Part shown: one piece after another, positions 9,674 to 18,163 of the stretch
Layout of the letters: every line of letters begins with the position of its first letter
Numbering within the stretch: the first letter of the stretch is position 1
Source: JAFGHJ01 sp964418485
Lineage (GTDB): Bacteria; Hydrothermota; UBA3072
NCBI GenBank assembly: GCA_964418485.1
Contig: CAYQMH010000002.1
Location: forward strand, 15,631 to 79,630
Reading direction: 5' to 3'
Length of the DNA: 64,000 nt
Notes under the pieces: model-generated
Database searches by the model: none
Told to the model about the DNA's origin: nothing
What the model saw: only the letters and a program-made list of their open reading frames with translations
Made by a program: the position numbers and the translations under genes

Positions 9674-12211
9674 TTATTTTGTAAGAACACTGAAAGCAGC
9701 AACAGCCAGTCCCACTTTGTATAGAACATCGACTGTAAATGCTAAACCTTCCCAGCCGGATCTTCCGATTCTGACTTTTTCCGGAACGATAATTGTATCG
9801 CCGGGTTTTATTTTAACCGAGCCTCCCATTTTACCTGAAGCACTTCTGATATTGCTTTTTTCGATTTTACCTGAAGCTCTTCTGATATATATTTCCTTTA
9901 TATTTGCTGTTGGTTTTGGTCCTCCTGCAATTTCCAGATAATCATTTAAGTGTAATCCTTCTTCGTAAGCTATTCCTGTTGCATTGTAAACTTCTCCTAT
10001 TATTTGAACGGTTCCTGTTGATCTGGGTACCTCTAATATGTCTCCACTCTCAAGAGTTATATTTAGTTGGTTTGGATCATGTAGGTTTATTATAACCCTG
10101 CCTGAATCCTGAATCTTTTTTAGGCTTTCTAACTGTTGTTCCTGCATGCTGATATACTGCATCTGCGCGAGTTTGTTTTCTTCGGATGAGATGCCTCCCA
10201 TAACTGCTCTTTGTTCACTGATAAGTCGGAGACGTGTTTCTCTTATTAAATTCTCCAGAGCTTCTGTCTCTAGTTTTGCAACTGATTTCTTTGTGAATAT
10301 AGCTCCTTCAAGATAAGCATTCTCTGTGAGGCCGCTGGCTCTATCAATTATTTCCTTGAGGGTTGTTCCAATTTGGATTGGATATGTCCCAGGATATTTA
10401 AATTCTCCCTTCAGAATAACATGTCCTAATTCACTATAGTAAGGTTTTCTTTTTACTGATATATAGTCGAGAGGTTCGAGTTTAGTCTGTAAGTCGCCTG
10501 GATCGGCGAGATTTATTTTTTCTAAGAAAATTCCTTTCTCGGGATTGAGTCTGAAGAGCTCTGCTTCATTTCTGGCGGAAACTCGTTTTCGTGCGGTGAA
10601 TACCAGGTCTCCTACTGTCATTTTAGGATAAAGAATATATTGACCGGGTTTTTCCACTTCACCGTAAATAGTAACATAAAATTTTTCTTCAATTTCCTTT
10701 TCTGTGAAAACTCTTAATTTATCCCATTCTTCAAGTTTAATATTTTCTGTAAGGTTACCTTCAAGTAATTTCTCTAAATTAAATTCAATTATTTCTGGGA
10801 ATTCTGTACCGCTAAAACGCAGGATCTCTGCTCTCTCCATGTAAGTTCCTTTTCTCACTCCTCCGGCTTCTTCTAAGAGATCGAGTACGGTCATGCCGTC
10901 TTTTAGCTGATAAGTTCCCTCGTTATTCACGTTCCCTTTTATTTCAACATAATTATAGAGATAGGGGGATATTTCGGTTGCAGTAACAAGGTCTCCGTTT
11001 TCAATTTTTGTGTTTTTAGAAAGTCTGTTAAAGGTGTTCTGATCCTCAAATTCTATATTCTCAATAATTTTTTTGTTTTCCGGAGATATTCTTTCGATCC
11101 GAATTCTCCTTTTCTCGGCGGTAGGAAGAAATCCGCCTGCCATTTCTATTAATTCTGAAAGTCGTTCCGTACTGTCCAGTTCATATATGCCGGGTCTGTT
11201 TACTGCTCCGTTTATTCCTACTACTTTTCCAATTGGCGGTACTAGTATCATGTCACCGGGAGAAAATTGAATGATTGGTAAAGGTTTTGTTTTGATAAAG
11301 AGTTTATATAAATCGATGGTTTTTGTAGTTCCGTTACTGGAAATATATTCTATTTTTCTAAGACTTCCGGATTTTTTTATGCCATTTGATTCGAAGAAAG
11401 CTGCTACGGGATTGGAGAGAACTGTAAAATTATAAACCCCGGGACTTGTAACTTCACCCAAGACAAATATGTTAACACTTTTTAAGTAGCCTAAACTTAC
11501 AGTAACCTCTATATTGGAGAACTCTTTTTGAAATGCTTCACTGATTGTTTTTTTGCTTTCTTTGTATGTCTTTCCCCAGAGTTTTATACTTCCTATATAT
11601 GGGAGAACTATTGAACCATCACGGTTTATATTTAATGTCCATGCGTTATTTATTTCTCCGGAAATGTCTATATATAGTTCATCTCCCGGTCCTAAGATAT
11701 AATCATCTGCTATCGGAGCGAAAATTTGTGCCCTTTTTAATTGAGTTTGGAACATGTCATATCCGAATTGTTTTAATGTTACGGAAAGAGAATCAAGGTG
11801 TTTATTTACCTGTGATAATTTCTTTCTTAACTTGAAAAATGTTGTATCTGCCGCTATCAGATATTGATCCTGCAGGTTTTTATCTTTTAAGTATTGACTC
11901 CTCAATTCAATTTTCAAAGATTCTGCCTTCATCTGTTCTACGAGAGAGTCTTTTAAGATTTCAAGTTTCATCCTCCGGGGGGTAATCATATATTTTTTAT
12001 TGAACATTTTCTCTATTGTTGAAAGCGATTCGGCAACCTCTATAGTTTGTCCTTCTGCAGTGGTATCTAATAACTCCGATGGTAAAACTTGGGGTGCTGT
12101 TCTGCTGCCTTCCCGTATTTGCCACAGTATGCCTCTGTCTATTTCTTCACTGAGACAGGTAAAAGATAAAACTATTAAAATAAATACCAATATTATTCTT
12201 TCTTTCAGCAT
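9674..12211 (-). CDS. Polysaccharide export outer-membrane protein, multi-SLBB
   Basis: 845 residues, more than twice the length of Wza (379). A signal peptide (VFILIVLSFTCLS) is followed by a helical region of about 110 residues. Next comes the Poly_export domain (ILGPGDELYIDISGE, about 170-250) and then a series of at least five SLBB-type repeats recognisable by recurring GEVTSPGVY, GAVNRPGIYEL, GNVNNEGTYQL, GEVEKPGQYIL and GEFKYPGTYPI. A last hydrophobic helix (FTVDVLYKVGLAVAAF) matches the membrane-crossing end of Wza-like pores. Such proteins form the outer-membrane exit for capsule or exopolysaccharide. No polymerase, Wzc kinase or glycosyltransferase lies nearby, so it is an orphan here. 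Ribosome site GGAG lies 5 nt before the ATG. Confidence 0.92.
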   Translation of the reverse strand: MLKERIILVFILIVLSFTCLSEEIDRGILWQIREGSRTAPQVLPSELLDTTAEGQTIEVAESLSTIEKMFNKKYMITPRRMKLEILKDSLVEQMKAESLKIELRSQYLKDKNLQDQYLIAADTTFFKLRKKLSQVNKHLDSLSVTLKQFGYDMFQTQLKRAQIFAPIADDYILGPGDELYIDISGEINNAWTLNINRDGSIVLPYIGSIKLWGKTYKESKKTISEAFQKEFSNIEVTVSLGYLKSVNIFVLGEVTSPGVYNFTVLSNPVAAFFESNGIKKSGSLRKIEYISSNGTTKTIDLYKLFIKTKPLPIIQFSPGDMILVPPIGKVVGINGAVNRPGIYELDSTERLSELIEMAGGFLPTAEKRRIRIERISPENKKIIENIEFEDQNTFNRLSKNTKIENGDLVTATEISPYLYNYVEIKGNVNNEGTYQLKDGMTVLDLLEEAGGVRKGTYMERAEILRFSGTEFPEIIEFNLEKLLEGNLTENIKLEEWDKLRVFTEKEIEEKFYVTIYGEVEKPGQYILYPKMTVGDLVFTARKRVSARNEAELFRLNPEKGIFLEKINLADPGDLQTKLEPLDYISVKRKPYYSELGHVILKGEFKYPGTYPIQIGTTLKEIIDRASGLTENAYLEGAIFTKKSVAKLETEALENLIRETRLRLISEQRAVMGGISSEENKLAQMQYISMQEQQLESLKKIQDSGRVIINLHDPNQLNITLESGDILEVPRSTGTVQIIGEVYNATGIAYEEGLHLNDYLEIAGGPKPTANIKEIYIRRASGKIEKSNIRSASGKMGGSVKIKPGDTIIVPEKVRIGRSGWEGLAFTVDVLYKVGLAVAAFSVLTK

Positions 12212-12236
12212 ATTTTCTCCATTTTTTGATATTTTG

Positions 12237-12264
12237 ATACTACGAAGAGTTTTAGATTTGTCAA
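12237..12264 (-). promoter_or_regulatory. Promoter of the polysaccharide export gene
   Basis: Minus strand: TTGACA (12259-12264), 16-nt spacer, TAGTAT (12237-12242), followed by about 20 nt of leader with GGAG before the ATG at 12211. Confidence 0.65.
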
Positions 12265-12390
12265 GGGCTGATAGGTAGTATGTATTTGGTATTTATGAGT
12301 TTTAGATTTTCCTAAGTTCTGTGTTGCTGAGTGCCGATACCATTGGAAATCAAATATTAAAATTTAAAAAGCAAAATGACGAGAAAATCT

Positions 12391-12465
12391 GTTGGTCTGT
12401 GGGTCGGTTAGTCCGTTGGTCCGTTTAAAAAACACACCAACACACCCACGCACTAACACACTAAC
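12391..12465. repeat. 8-nt-word inverted repeat, copy 1
   Basis: The left arm is four degenerate 8-mers (GTTGGTCT, GTGGGTCG, GTTAGTCC, GTTGGTCC). The right arm is the matching CACACCAA, CACACCCA, CGCACTAA, CACACTAA. The arms can pair imperfectly around an A/T-rich loop. Copies 2 and 3 lie at 42338-42404 and 61635-61708. The 12212-12539 gap otherwise holds two divergent promoters, an A-rich word tract (12354-12381) and a GCGGC/GCCGC hairpin just before the next -35 box. Confidence 0.85.
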
Positions 12466-12505
12466 AAAATTTAATATTTTTATATTTTAGCGGCTTTGCC
12501 GCGCA

Positions 12506-12533
12506 TTGACATATTTTATATTCTCATTATAAT
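12506..12533 (+). promoter_or_regulatory. Consensus promoter, aminotransferase; predicted leaderless
   Basis: TTGACA (12506-12511), 16-nt spacer, TATAAT (12528-12533). Only 6 nt separate the -10 box from the ATG at 12540, so the transcript is predicted to start at or next to the start codon. No ribosome binding site fits between. Confidence 0.85.
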
Positions 12534-12539
12534 ACAATT

Positions 12540-13676
12540 ATGAATTCTATTCTGGGGAAAATCGAAGATTCTATCATATCCAGAGTTATGAAAGCGGCGG
12601 AAGAAAGTAAAGCAATTAATTTTGCCGAAAATCCTATTGAACTCTTTACTCCTGAGTTTATTATCGAAAGTGCTAAAGAAGCTATAGACGGTGGATTTAA
12701 CGGATATATAACCAGTGCAGGAAGAAAGCCTTTAAGGAAATTGACTTCTGAAATTATATCCAGAGAAACCGGTGTAACTTTCGACCCCGAGGAAGAAATT
12801 ACAATAACTTCAGGGGCTAGTGAGGCTTTTGTATCCTCCATGTTGAGTCTTGTCGAGGGCGAGAATGGAGTTGTTATACCAGAGCCTTTTTATGAAAATT
12901 ATTTACCGATAACTGAGTTGAGTCGGGGTAAGCCTATTTTTTTATCTCTCGCGGAGCCCGATTATTCTTTTCATTTTACCGATTTTAAGAAATTGCCTAC
13001 TTTTAAGGTTTTTATTCTTAATAATCCACATAACCCTACAGGAAAAGTCTTTAATTCAGAAGAAATTAAAGCTATTGGAAACACTGTTCTCGAAAGGGAA
13101 GGATATTTGATTGTGGATGAAACTTATAAGCATCTTTTGTATGAAGGTGAATATATATCGCCATTACAGATTGGAGGCCTTATAGATCGTACAATTATTA
13201 TTGGTAGTTTTTCGACTATTTTTTCCGTGCGGGGTTGGAGATTGGGTTATGTTGCTGCAAAAGCTCCAATTATGAAAGAAATAAGAAAAGTTCACTATTA
13301 TAGTTCTATTTCTGCGCCGGTACCTTTTCAGTGGGCATTTGAAAATTTCGATATTCAATCGAATTTTATAGAAAACATGAAGGAAAAATATAAGGAAAAG
13401 AGAGATTTTTTGTGTAGGGCACTCGAAAAAGCAGGATTTAGTTTCTATAACCCTGAAGGAGGATGTTACGTATTTGTTAATTTTGAGGATGTTTGGGACG
13501 GCAATGATTGGGGTTTTTATAAATATTTGCTGAAAAATAAAAATATTGCAATTGTTCCGGGATCGGCTTTTTATTCCGGTAAAAGTAAAGGAAAGAAGAA
13601 AGTAAGATTTACTTTTTCTCAGTCAGATTTCAATCTTAAGGAACTCGCCTCGATACTTTCGGCAGGAATTACCTGA
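12540..13676 (+). CDS. Class I/II PLP-dependent aminotransferase
   Basis: 378 residues, fold type I. The motifs are NNPHNPTGKVF (about residue 161), the DETYKHLLYE region binding PLP, and the lysine-site segment IIGSFSTIFSVRGWRLGYVAA. The last segment has SFSTIFSVRGWR where aspartate aminotransferases usually carry SFSKxxxxxGWR. The expected PLP lysine after SFS is therefore Thr (SFST), which makes transaminase activity doubtful unless another Lys serves. Typical substrates would be aspartate or aromatic amino acids. It is monocistronic and predicted leaderless. The start is the first ATG, needed for the N-terminal helix. Confidence 0.85.
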   Translation: MNSILGKIEDSIISRVMKAAEESKAINFAENPIELFTPEFIIESAKEAIDGGFNGYITSAGRKPLRKLTSEIISRETGVTFDPEEEITITSGASEAFVSSMLSLVEGENGVVIPEPFYENYLPITELSRGKPIFLSLAEPDYSFHFTDFKKLPTFKVFILNNPHNPTGKVFNSEEIKAIGNTVLEREGYLIVDETYKHLLYEGEYISPLQIGGLIDRTIIIGSFSTIFSVRGWRLGYVAAKAPIMKEIRKVHYYSSISAPVPFQWAFENFDIQSNFIENMKEKYKEKRDFLCRALEKAGFSFYNPEGGCYVFVNFEDVWDGNDWGFYKYLLKNKNIAIVPGSAFYSGKSKGKKKVRFTFSQSDFNLKELASILSAGIT

Positions 13677-13704
13677 CATTAGGTTTTAGTTAAAAGAACA
13701 ATAA

Positions 13705-13920
13705 ATAAAAAACTTTGTGTCCTTTGTGAGCTTTGTGTGAATGATTTAGTCATTAGTCATCGGTCACTAGTCACAGGTCAAAAAAAATTATTTGTGCTAT
13801 TCGTGCAATTTGTTGTTTCTCTTTGTTTTTGTGAGGGGTAGGGTATAAACAATAAAAATTCTTTGTTGTTTCTCTGTGATCTCTGTGTGTTTTTTTGTTT
13901 CTCTGTGTGCTCTGTGGTTA
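13705..13920 (-). repeat. Composite intergenic word element, copy A
   Basis: Fills the gap between the convergent aminotransferase and rpoD genes. The core 13790-13920 is an inverted near-copy of 35843-35971: 9-nt words (TTTGTGCTA type), a G-rich centre (GAGGGGTAGGG) and CTCTGTGTG words. 13748-13779 is a separate 7-nt word array (AGTCATT, AGTCATC, GGTCACT, AGTCACA). No ORF of note. Confidence 0.85.
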
Positions 13921-13940
13921 GAATCGTTTTTTTACGATTC
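13921..13940 (-). terminator. Small hairpin on the rpoD stop codon
   Basis: GAATCG and CGATTC (6 bp) flank an 8-nt loop that contains the rpoD stop codon. No U-tract follows on the minus strand, so it is a weak candidate for a terminator. Confidence 0.3.
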
Positions 13941-15566
13941 GTATTCCCACATGGAATAGAAGGATTTTAATCTTCTCCTGTTGGGGCTTTTTCGTAATTT
14001 GTTCAGTGCGTTTTCTTCAATTTGCCTTATTCTTTCTCTTGTTACTTTAAACATCAGTCCTATCTCTTCCAGAGTTTTAGTTTCGCCGTCCAACAGTCCG
14101 TAACGAAGCTCCAGCACTTTTTTTTCTCTGGGAGATAAAGAACTATCCAGAACTTCTAAAAGACTTTCGCTTAACAGTTTTAACATAGCCTGTTTTGCCG
14201 GAGATGGTGTTTTTTCTTTGGCAATGATATCTCCATAAAGTAAATCTCCTTCATCGGCAACAGGTTCGTCCAGTGATCTTGTCGAATCGCCTAATGTTTG
14301 GGCAAATCTTATTCGTTCTTTTGAGATCCCTATGTATTGGGCTATTTCCTCAAGAGTTGGTTTAGTACCATTTCTCTGAAGTAAATCTCTTTTTGATTTC
14401 GTTATTTTATTAATAAGTGTCAATGTATGAGTAGGAATTGAAAACGAATCGGACTGTTCTGCGAGAGTCTTTATTATAGCCTGTTTGATCCACCATATCC
14501 CATATGTTGAGAATTTGTAACCTTTTGTATGGTCAAATTTTTCGACAGCTTTTATTAATCCGGCGTTGCCTTCCTGGACAATATCCATAAAACTCACACC
14601 GCTTCTTTTAAATTTTTTAGCAATAGAAAAGACCAGCCTAATATTTCCCTCAATTAGTTCTCTTTTCGCCTGGCAGAAGAAATTTTCCCATTTTCGGATA
14701 TTCCTGTAAATATGGTTTACTTCTTTCCAGTCAGAATGAATTTTAAGCTGGAAATTCTTGATTTCCTTAATTATTTCTTTTAACTGCCTTTTTAAATTTT
14801 TTCTTTCTTTTGTAGAGCTTGCATTTTCAAATTCTTCTCTTAAACTTCTTGCATAAGCTACTTTCTTTTTGAATTCGTCGTGAATTTCTTCCTGTAATTG
14901 CATGAGTTTTTTGAGGTAAGGAGTCTGTATTCTGAGTTTTAATATAGATTTTATTATATTTTTTTCGTGTCGTTTGTACTTAAATTCATAGATTCTTTTT
15001 CCCTTTTTAAGATAAGCGTTCTTATAGTGCATTAGTTTAGATTTCCATTTTTCTATACGTTTCATTAATTTAAATAAGTTTTTTTTATCTTTATGACCTT
15101 TATAACCCTCATCCCATTTGTGTGTATCTAAGTATAAAAACTGCTTTATGAGAAAAGGCGATCTTTCTATTTCATCTTTATAAGATAGAAACTTATCTAT
15201 TATGGGTAGAGATCTAAATAAGTATCTCGAAATCATGGTACGACCTTTTTCTAATTTCTTACCTATTTCGAATTCTTCTTCTTTTGTGAGCAAGGAAGTG
15301 CCGTCGATATCGCGAAGATAAAGTTTTATGGGTTGATCTAATGCGGCAGGTGATATTTTAACCGAACTTATATTGTAATCTATATATTTTTCTTCATTAT
15401 CGTCTTCTTCAAATGTTTCTTCAAGATTTCCTCCTATTTCGGATAAAATTTCATTTAATTTCTCCTCTGATATATCTAACTTTTCTTTTAGTTCATCGAG
15501 ATAGATGTTTCCGTCTTTATCCATGAGATTAAGGATTTCCGACCAGACGAGAGCTTTATCTTCCAA
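13932..15566 (-). CDS. rpoD: Primary sigma factor, sigma-70 family (RpoD)
   Basis: About 544 residues from a TTG start at 15566, chosen because GGAG lies 6 nt upstream; an upstream extension to 15638 would run deep into dnaG. Region 1.1-like N-terminus, region 1.2 (LYLRDIDGTSLLTKEEE), then about 180 residues of Lys/Glu-rich non-conserved insert as in group 1 sigmas. Region 2 follows (NIRLVFSIAKKF, FMDIVQEGNAGLIKAVEKFD, YKFSTYGIWWIKQAI), then region 3 and region 4 (LEEIGLMFKVTRERIRQIE). It directs housekeeping transcription. The TTGACA/TATAAT boxes throughout the window fit its group 1 regions 2.4 and 4.2. Co-transcribed with dnaG, overlapping its stop by 11 nt. Confidence 0.95.
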   Translation of the reverse strand: MEDKALVWSEILNLMDKDGNIYLDELKEKLDISEEKLNEILSEIGGNLEETFEEDDNEEKYIDYNISSVKISPAALDQPIKLYLRDIDGTSLLTKEEEFEIGKKLEKGRTMISRYLFRSLPIIDKFLSYKDEIERSPFLIKQFLYLDTHKWDEGYKGHKDKKNLFKLMKRIEKWKSKLMHYKNAYLKKGKRIYEFKYKRHEKNIIKSILKLRIQTPYLKKLMQLQEEIHDEFKKKVAYARSLREEFENASSTKERKNLKRQLKEIIKEIKNFQLKIHSDWKEVNHIYRNIRKWENFFCQAKRELIEGNIRLVFSIAKKFKRSGVSFMDIVQEGNAGLIKAVEKFDHTKGYKFSTYGIWWIKQAIIKTLAEQSDSFSIPTHTLTLINKITKSKRDLLQRNGTKPTLEEIAQYIGISKERIRFAQTLGDSTRSLDEPVADEGDLLYGDIIAKEKTPSPAKQAMLKLLSESLLEVLDSSLSPREKKVLELRYGLLDGETKTLEEIGLMFKVTRERIRQIEENALNKLRKSPNRRRLKSFYSMWEYES

Positions 15567-17253
15567 TGACTTCTCCTTTTTTGAGGCGTTTTCGTTCTTC
15601 TTTAAGTTCGTCGATCTCTTTACATAATAATGTATCACTTTTTTCTTTTTCTTTACCAGCGTCGATTTTTTGTAATTCTATCACTTTTTCTTCTATTAAT
15701 TGATTTAAATGATAAATTTTTAAACTTATTGCTCTTCCAACTGCCGAATTTGGAGGGGTTTCGCTTTTTTTAATCAGATAATCTACGAAAGGTGGAGGGA
15801 GAGAGTTTATTATGTCTTTAATTTTCAAGTCCGACCCTTCTTTTAGCAATCTAAAATATTTTTTAAGATGAGGATTTTTGACATAATTTTCATCCAGCAC
15901 GGAGAAAACAATATCTTTTTCTTCCGGATGTTTTAATATTGCATATATAAATGATAATTCATGTTCTTCTCTTTCCTCAATGTTTGTTTTTTTCTGAGAA
16001 ATTATCGTTGTTTTTTTTGTCTCGGATCTTTCCAGCGATTTTCTGCTTATTGCAAGTTTTTTTGCTATGAAGTCTTCGTATATTTCTCTTTTTGAAGGTT
16101 CGTTTATTGCTCCAAGTACTGAAGTAATTTCGTCGACAGCTTTTGTAAGTTCCATAGGCGAGGAAAGTTTATATTTGTTCCGTATTCTGTCGAGTAGCCA
16201 ATCGATAAAATCACTTGATTCTTTTAGTAATCTCTCAAAATTTTCTTTGCCTTCTTTGGATATTATCTCATCGGGATCTTTCCCTTTTCCGCTTTCTGCA
16301 ATCTTTACGTTGATTTGTTTATCGAGAAGCATGCCTAAGGATCTGAGTGTTGCCGCCTGTCCAGCAGTATCTTTATCGAAGAAGAGAGTGACTTCTTTGG
16401 CATATCGTGAGATTAATTCCGATTGGTCCAGCGTTAAAGAGGTGCCAAGACAAGCTACAACGTTCTTTAGTCCCGTTTGATAAAGAGATAAGAAATCAAA
16501 ATATCCCTCTACAAGTATAACTTTCTCTAATTTTCTTATTTCTTCTTTGGTATGCCATAAACTGTAGAAATTCTTCCCTTTCTTATGTATCGGTGTATCC
16601 GGTGAATTCAGATATTTTGGTCCTTTTTTACTTAATCTTCTTCCTCCAAAACCAATAATCCTGCCCGAAGGAGAAAATAGAGGAAATAAAAGACGGAGGA
16701 AGAATGTGTCTTTTAAACTTCCGTTACTTTTTTTTATCAGGCCGCTTTTTATTAAATCCTGGATTTTAAATTCTTTCTTCGCGCTGGGGAGAAAATTGCT
16801 TCTATACGGCGCGAAACCTAACTTGAATTCTTCTATGGTATCTTCCTTAAGAGCTCTTTTTTTTAAATAGTCGAGTACTTTGGGTGATTTCAGAAGTTCC
16901 TTATGGTAAAAATCTACGGCAAAATCGTGTATTGAATATAGGATTTCATTTTCCCCTTCAAATTTACCAATTTGTATGCCGGCTCTTTCGGCTAAGATAC
17001 GGACAGCTTCCGTAAAAGGAACTTTCTCGAATTCCATAACAAAGGTAATCACATCACCACTTTTGCCGCAACCGAAACAATGAAATATATTTAAAGCCGG
17101 GGAAACATGAAATGAAGGAGTGTTATCTTTATGAAAAGGACAATTGGTTACGTAGTTTTTACCTGCTTTCTTCAAAGGAAGATAATCTCCAATGAGGTGA
17201 GCTATTTCTATTTTTTCCTTGATTTGGTTTATAACCCCATCAGAAACAAGCAT
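15556..17253 (-). CDS. dnaG: DNA primase
   Basis: Makes RNA primers at the fork. The CHC2 zinc finger (C38, H41, C59, C62 from this start) has NCPFHKDNTPSF and HCFGCGKSGD. The TOPRIM domain has ILVEGYFDFLSL and the acidic motif FDKDTAGQAA. The C-terminal part is the DnaB-interaction region. The ATG at 17253 is preferred because it starts 6 residues before the conserved first helix, as in other primases. A TTG at 17289 keeps the frame but coincides with the predicted transcription start. No Shine-Dalgarno is visible. The dnaG-rpoD order is the classical macromolecular-synthesis arrangement, here without rpsU. Confidence 0.95.
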   Translation of the reverse strand: MLVSDGVINQIKEKIEIAHLIGDYLPLKKAGKNYVTNCPFHKDNTPSFHVSPALNIFHCFGCGKSGDVITFVMEFEKVPFTEAVRILAERAGIQIGKFEGENEILYSIHDFAVDFYHKELLKSPKVLDYLKKRALKEDTIEEFKLGFAPYRSNFLPSAKKEFKIQDLIKSGLIKKSNGSLKDTFFLRLLFPLFSPSGRIIGFGGRRLSKKGPKYLNSPDTPIHKKGKNFYSLWHTKEEIRKLEKVILVEGYFDFLSLYQTGLKNVVACLGTSLTLDQSELISRYAKEVTLFFDKDTAGQAATLRSLGMLLDKQINVKIAESGKGKDPDEIISKEGKENFERLLKESSDFIDWLLDRIRNKYKLSSPMELTKAVDEITSVLGAINEPSKREIYEDFIAKKLAISRKSLERSETKKTTIISQKKTNIEEREEHELSFIYAILKHPEEKDIVFSVLDENYVKNPHLKKYFRLLKEGSDLKIKDIINSLPPPFVDYLIKKSETPPNSAVGRAISLKIYHLNQLIEEKVIELQKIDAGKEKEKSDTLLCKEIDELKEERKRLKKGEVIGR

Positions 17254-17294
17254 AACTATAAATTCTAAGTTTTTTTTCGACTTTCGCAAGCCCC

Positions 17295-17324
17295 ATTATA
17301 GCGAAAAAACCGCTAAAGTGAAAA
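17295..17324 (-). promoter_or_regulatory. Promoter of dnaG-rpoD with overlapping palindrome
   Basis: Minus strand: a perfect TATAAT (17295-17300) with a weak -35 (TTTCAC, 17319-17324). The spacer contains a TAGCG/CGCTA palindrome (17299-17315), and a second one (CGCTA, TTT, TAGCG) lies at 17435-17447. These may be operator sites; the binder is unknown. Confidence 0.5.
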
Positions 17325-17634
17325 AATAAAAAATCAAAATGCAAAGTTAAAAATCAAAGTTTGAAAATAAAGTAAAAACAAAAATAAAAATCTTTGTGTT
17401 ATTTTGGTAAATTTGTGTTTAGATCTAGGAATTTCGCTATTTTAGCGCATTTCACGTTTATTATTTTAATATGGTGGGGAATTAGCCCTATTTTTAAATT
17501 TCTAAGTTAACATCTTTTTTAAAAAAAATAAAATAACTGTATTTAAGTTTACCGCTTCTTAAACTTTTGATCTGTTATATCTTACAAAAGAGCATGTCAA
17601 GGAGTTTTTAAAGCAAAAAAACCTATTTAACCCC

Positions 17635-17662
17635 TTGACAAAATCTACAATTTGATTATAAT
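17635..17662 (+). promoter_or_regulatory. Promoter of the dcw cluster
   Basis: TTGACA (17635-17640), 16-nt spacer, TATAAT (17657-17662). The rest of the 17290-17634 gap is A/T-rich, including a word-like tract of AAAATCAAA type at 17327-17364, with no gene. Confidence 0.9.
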
Positions 17663-17664
17663 TG

Positions 17665-17688
17665 TGGGTAACAGTGGTGGAAAGTGGG
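17665..17688 (+). promoter_or_regulatory. MraZ operator (TGGG repeats, 10-bp period)
   Basis: TGGG at 17665, TGGT at 17675 and TGGG at 17685 are spaced exactly 10 bp apart, immediately downstream of the -10 box. MraZ binds TGGGN repeats with this spacing in E. coli and other bacteria, so autoregulation of the cluster is predicted. Confidence 0.8.
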
Positions 17689-17718
17689 GAATTGGATTTT
17701 AAGGTTAAGGAGGAAAGA

Positions 17719-18153
17719 ATGTATTTTATAGGAAATGACATATACTCTGTTGATCACAAAGGCAGGGTGTTTATTCCTGCGAAGTTCAGAGCGGTTTTGA
17801 CAGAGAAGGATGAGGGAAGTTTCTATATAGCCAGAGGATTTGAAACTTCTCTTTTGCTTTTTCCTCTTTCGGGGTGGAATGAATTTGTTGGTGAGCTTTC
17901 AGGTCAAAGATATTCCCAGAAGAGCATAAGAGATGCAATAAGGGCTTTTTCCTATGCTACGGAACGTCTTTCTATGGATTCCCAGGGTCGTGTTGTTATT
18001 CCCAAGGAGCTTCGTGCCTATTCGAGAATCGAGGATGAGATTTTCTTTCTTGGGGCTATTAATAAAATTGAATTATGGTCTCCTTCGGTTTATGAAGAAT
18101 ACTCTAAGGGGAGTAAGAGTATAGATGAATTGTATTCAAAGCTTGGTATGTGA
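17719..18153 (+). CDS. mraZ: Transcriptional regulator MraZ
   Basis: 144 residues with two SpoVT/AbrB-like MraZ repeats (SVDHKGRVFIPAKFR and SMDSQGRVVIPKELR), each with the DxKGR-type turn. The start is ATG 17719, preceded by AGGAGG. A longer frame from a TTG at 17662 would start at the -10 box and is rejected. It is first in the dcw cluster and is the likely repressor acting on the TGGG array upstream. The last codons run to 18153, 10 nt before the rsmH start. Confidence 0.96.
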   Translation: MYFIGNDIYSVDHKGRVFIPAKFRAVLTEKDEGSFYIARGFETSLLLFPLSGWNEFVGELSGQRYSQKSIRDAIRAFSYATERLSMDSQGRVVIPKELRAYSRIEDEIFFLGAINKIELWSPSVYEEYSKGSKSIDELYSKLGM

Positions 18154-18163
18154 TGAGCTTATA

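Noticed and set aside
15567..15638. Longer rpoD N-terminus
   Set aside because: Lies wholly within dnaG; the TTG at 15566 has the ribosome site.
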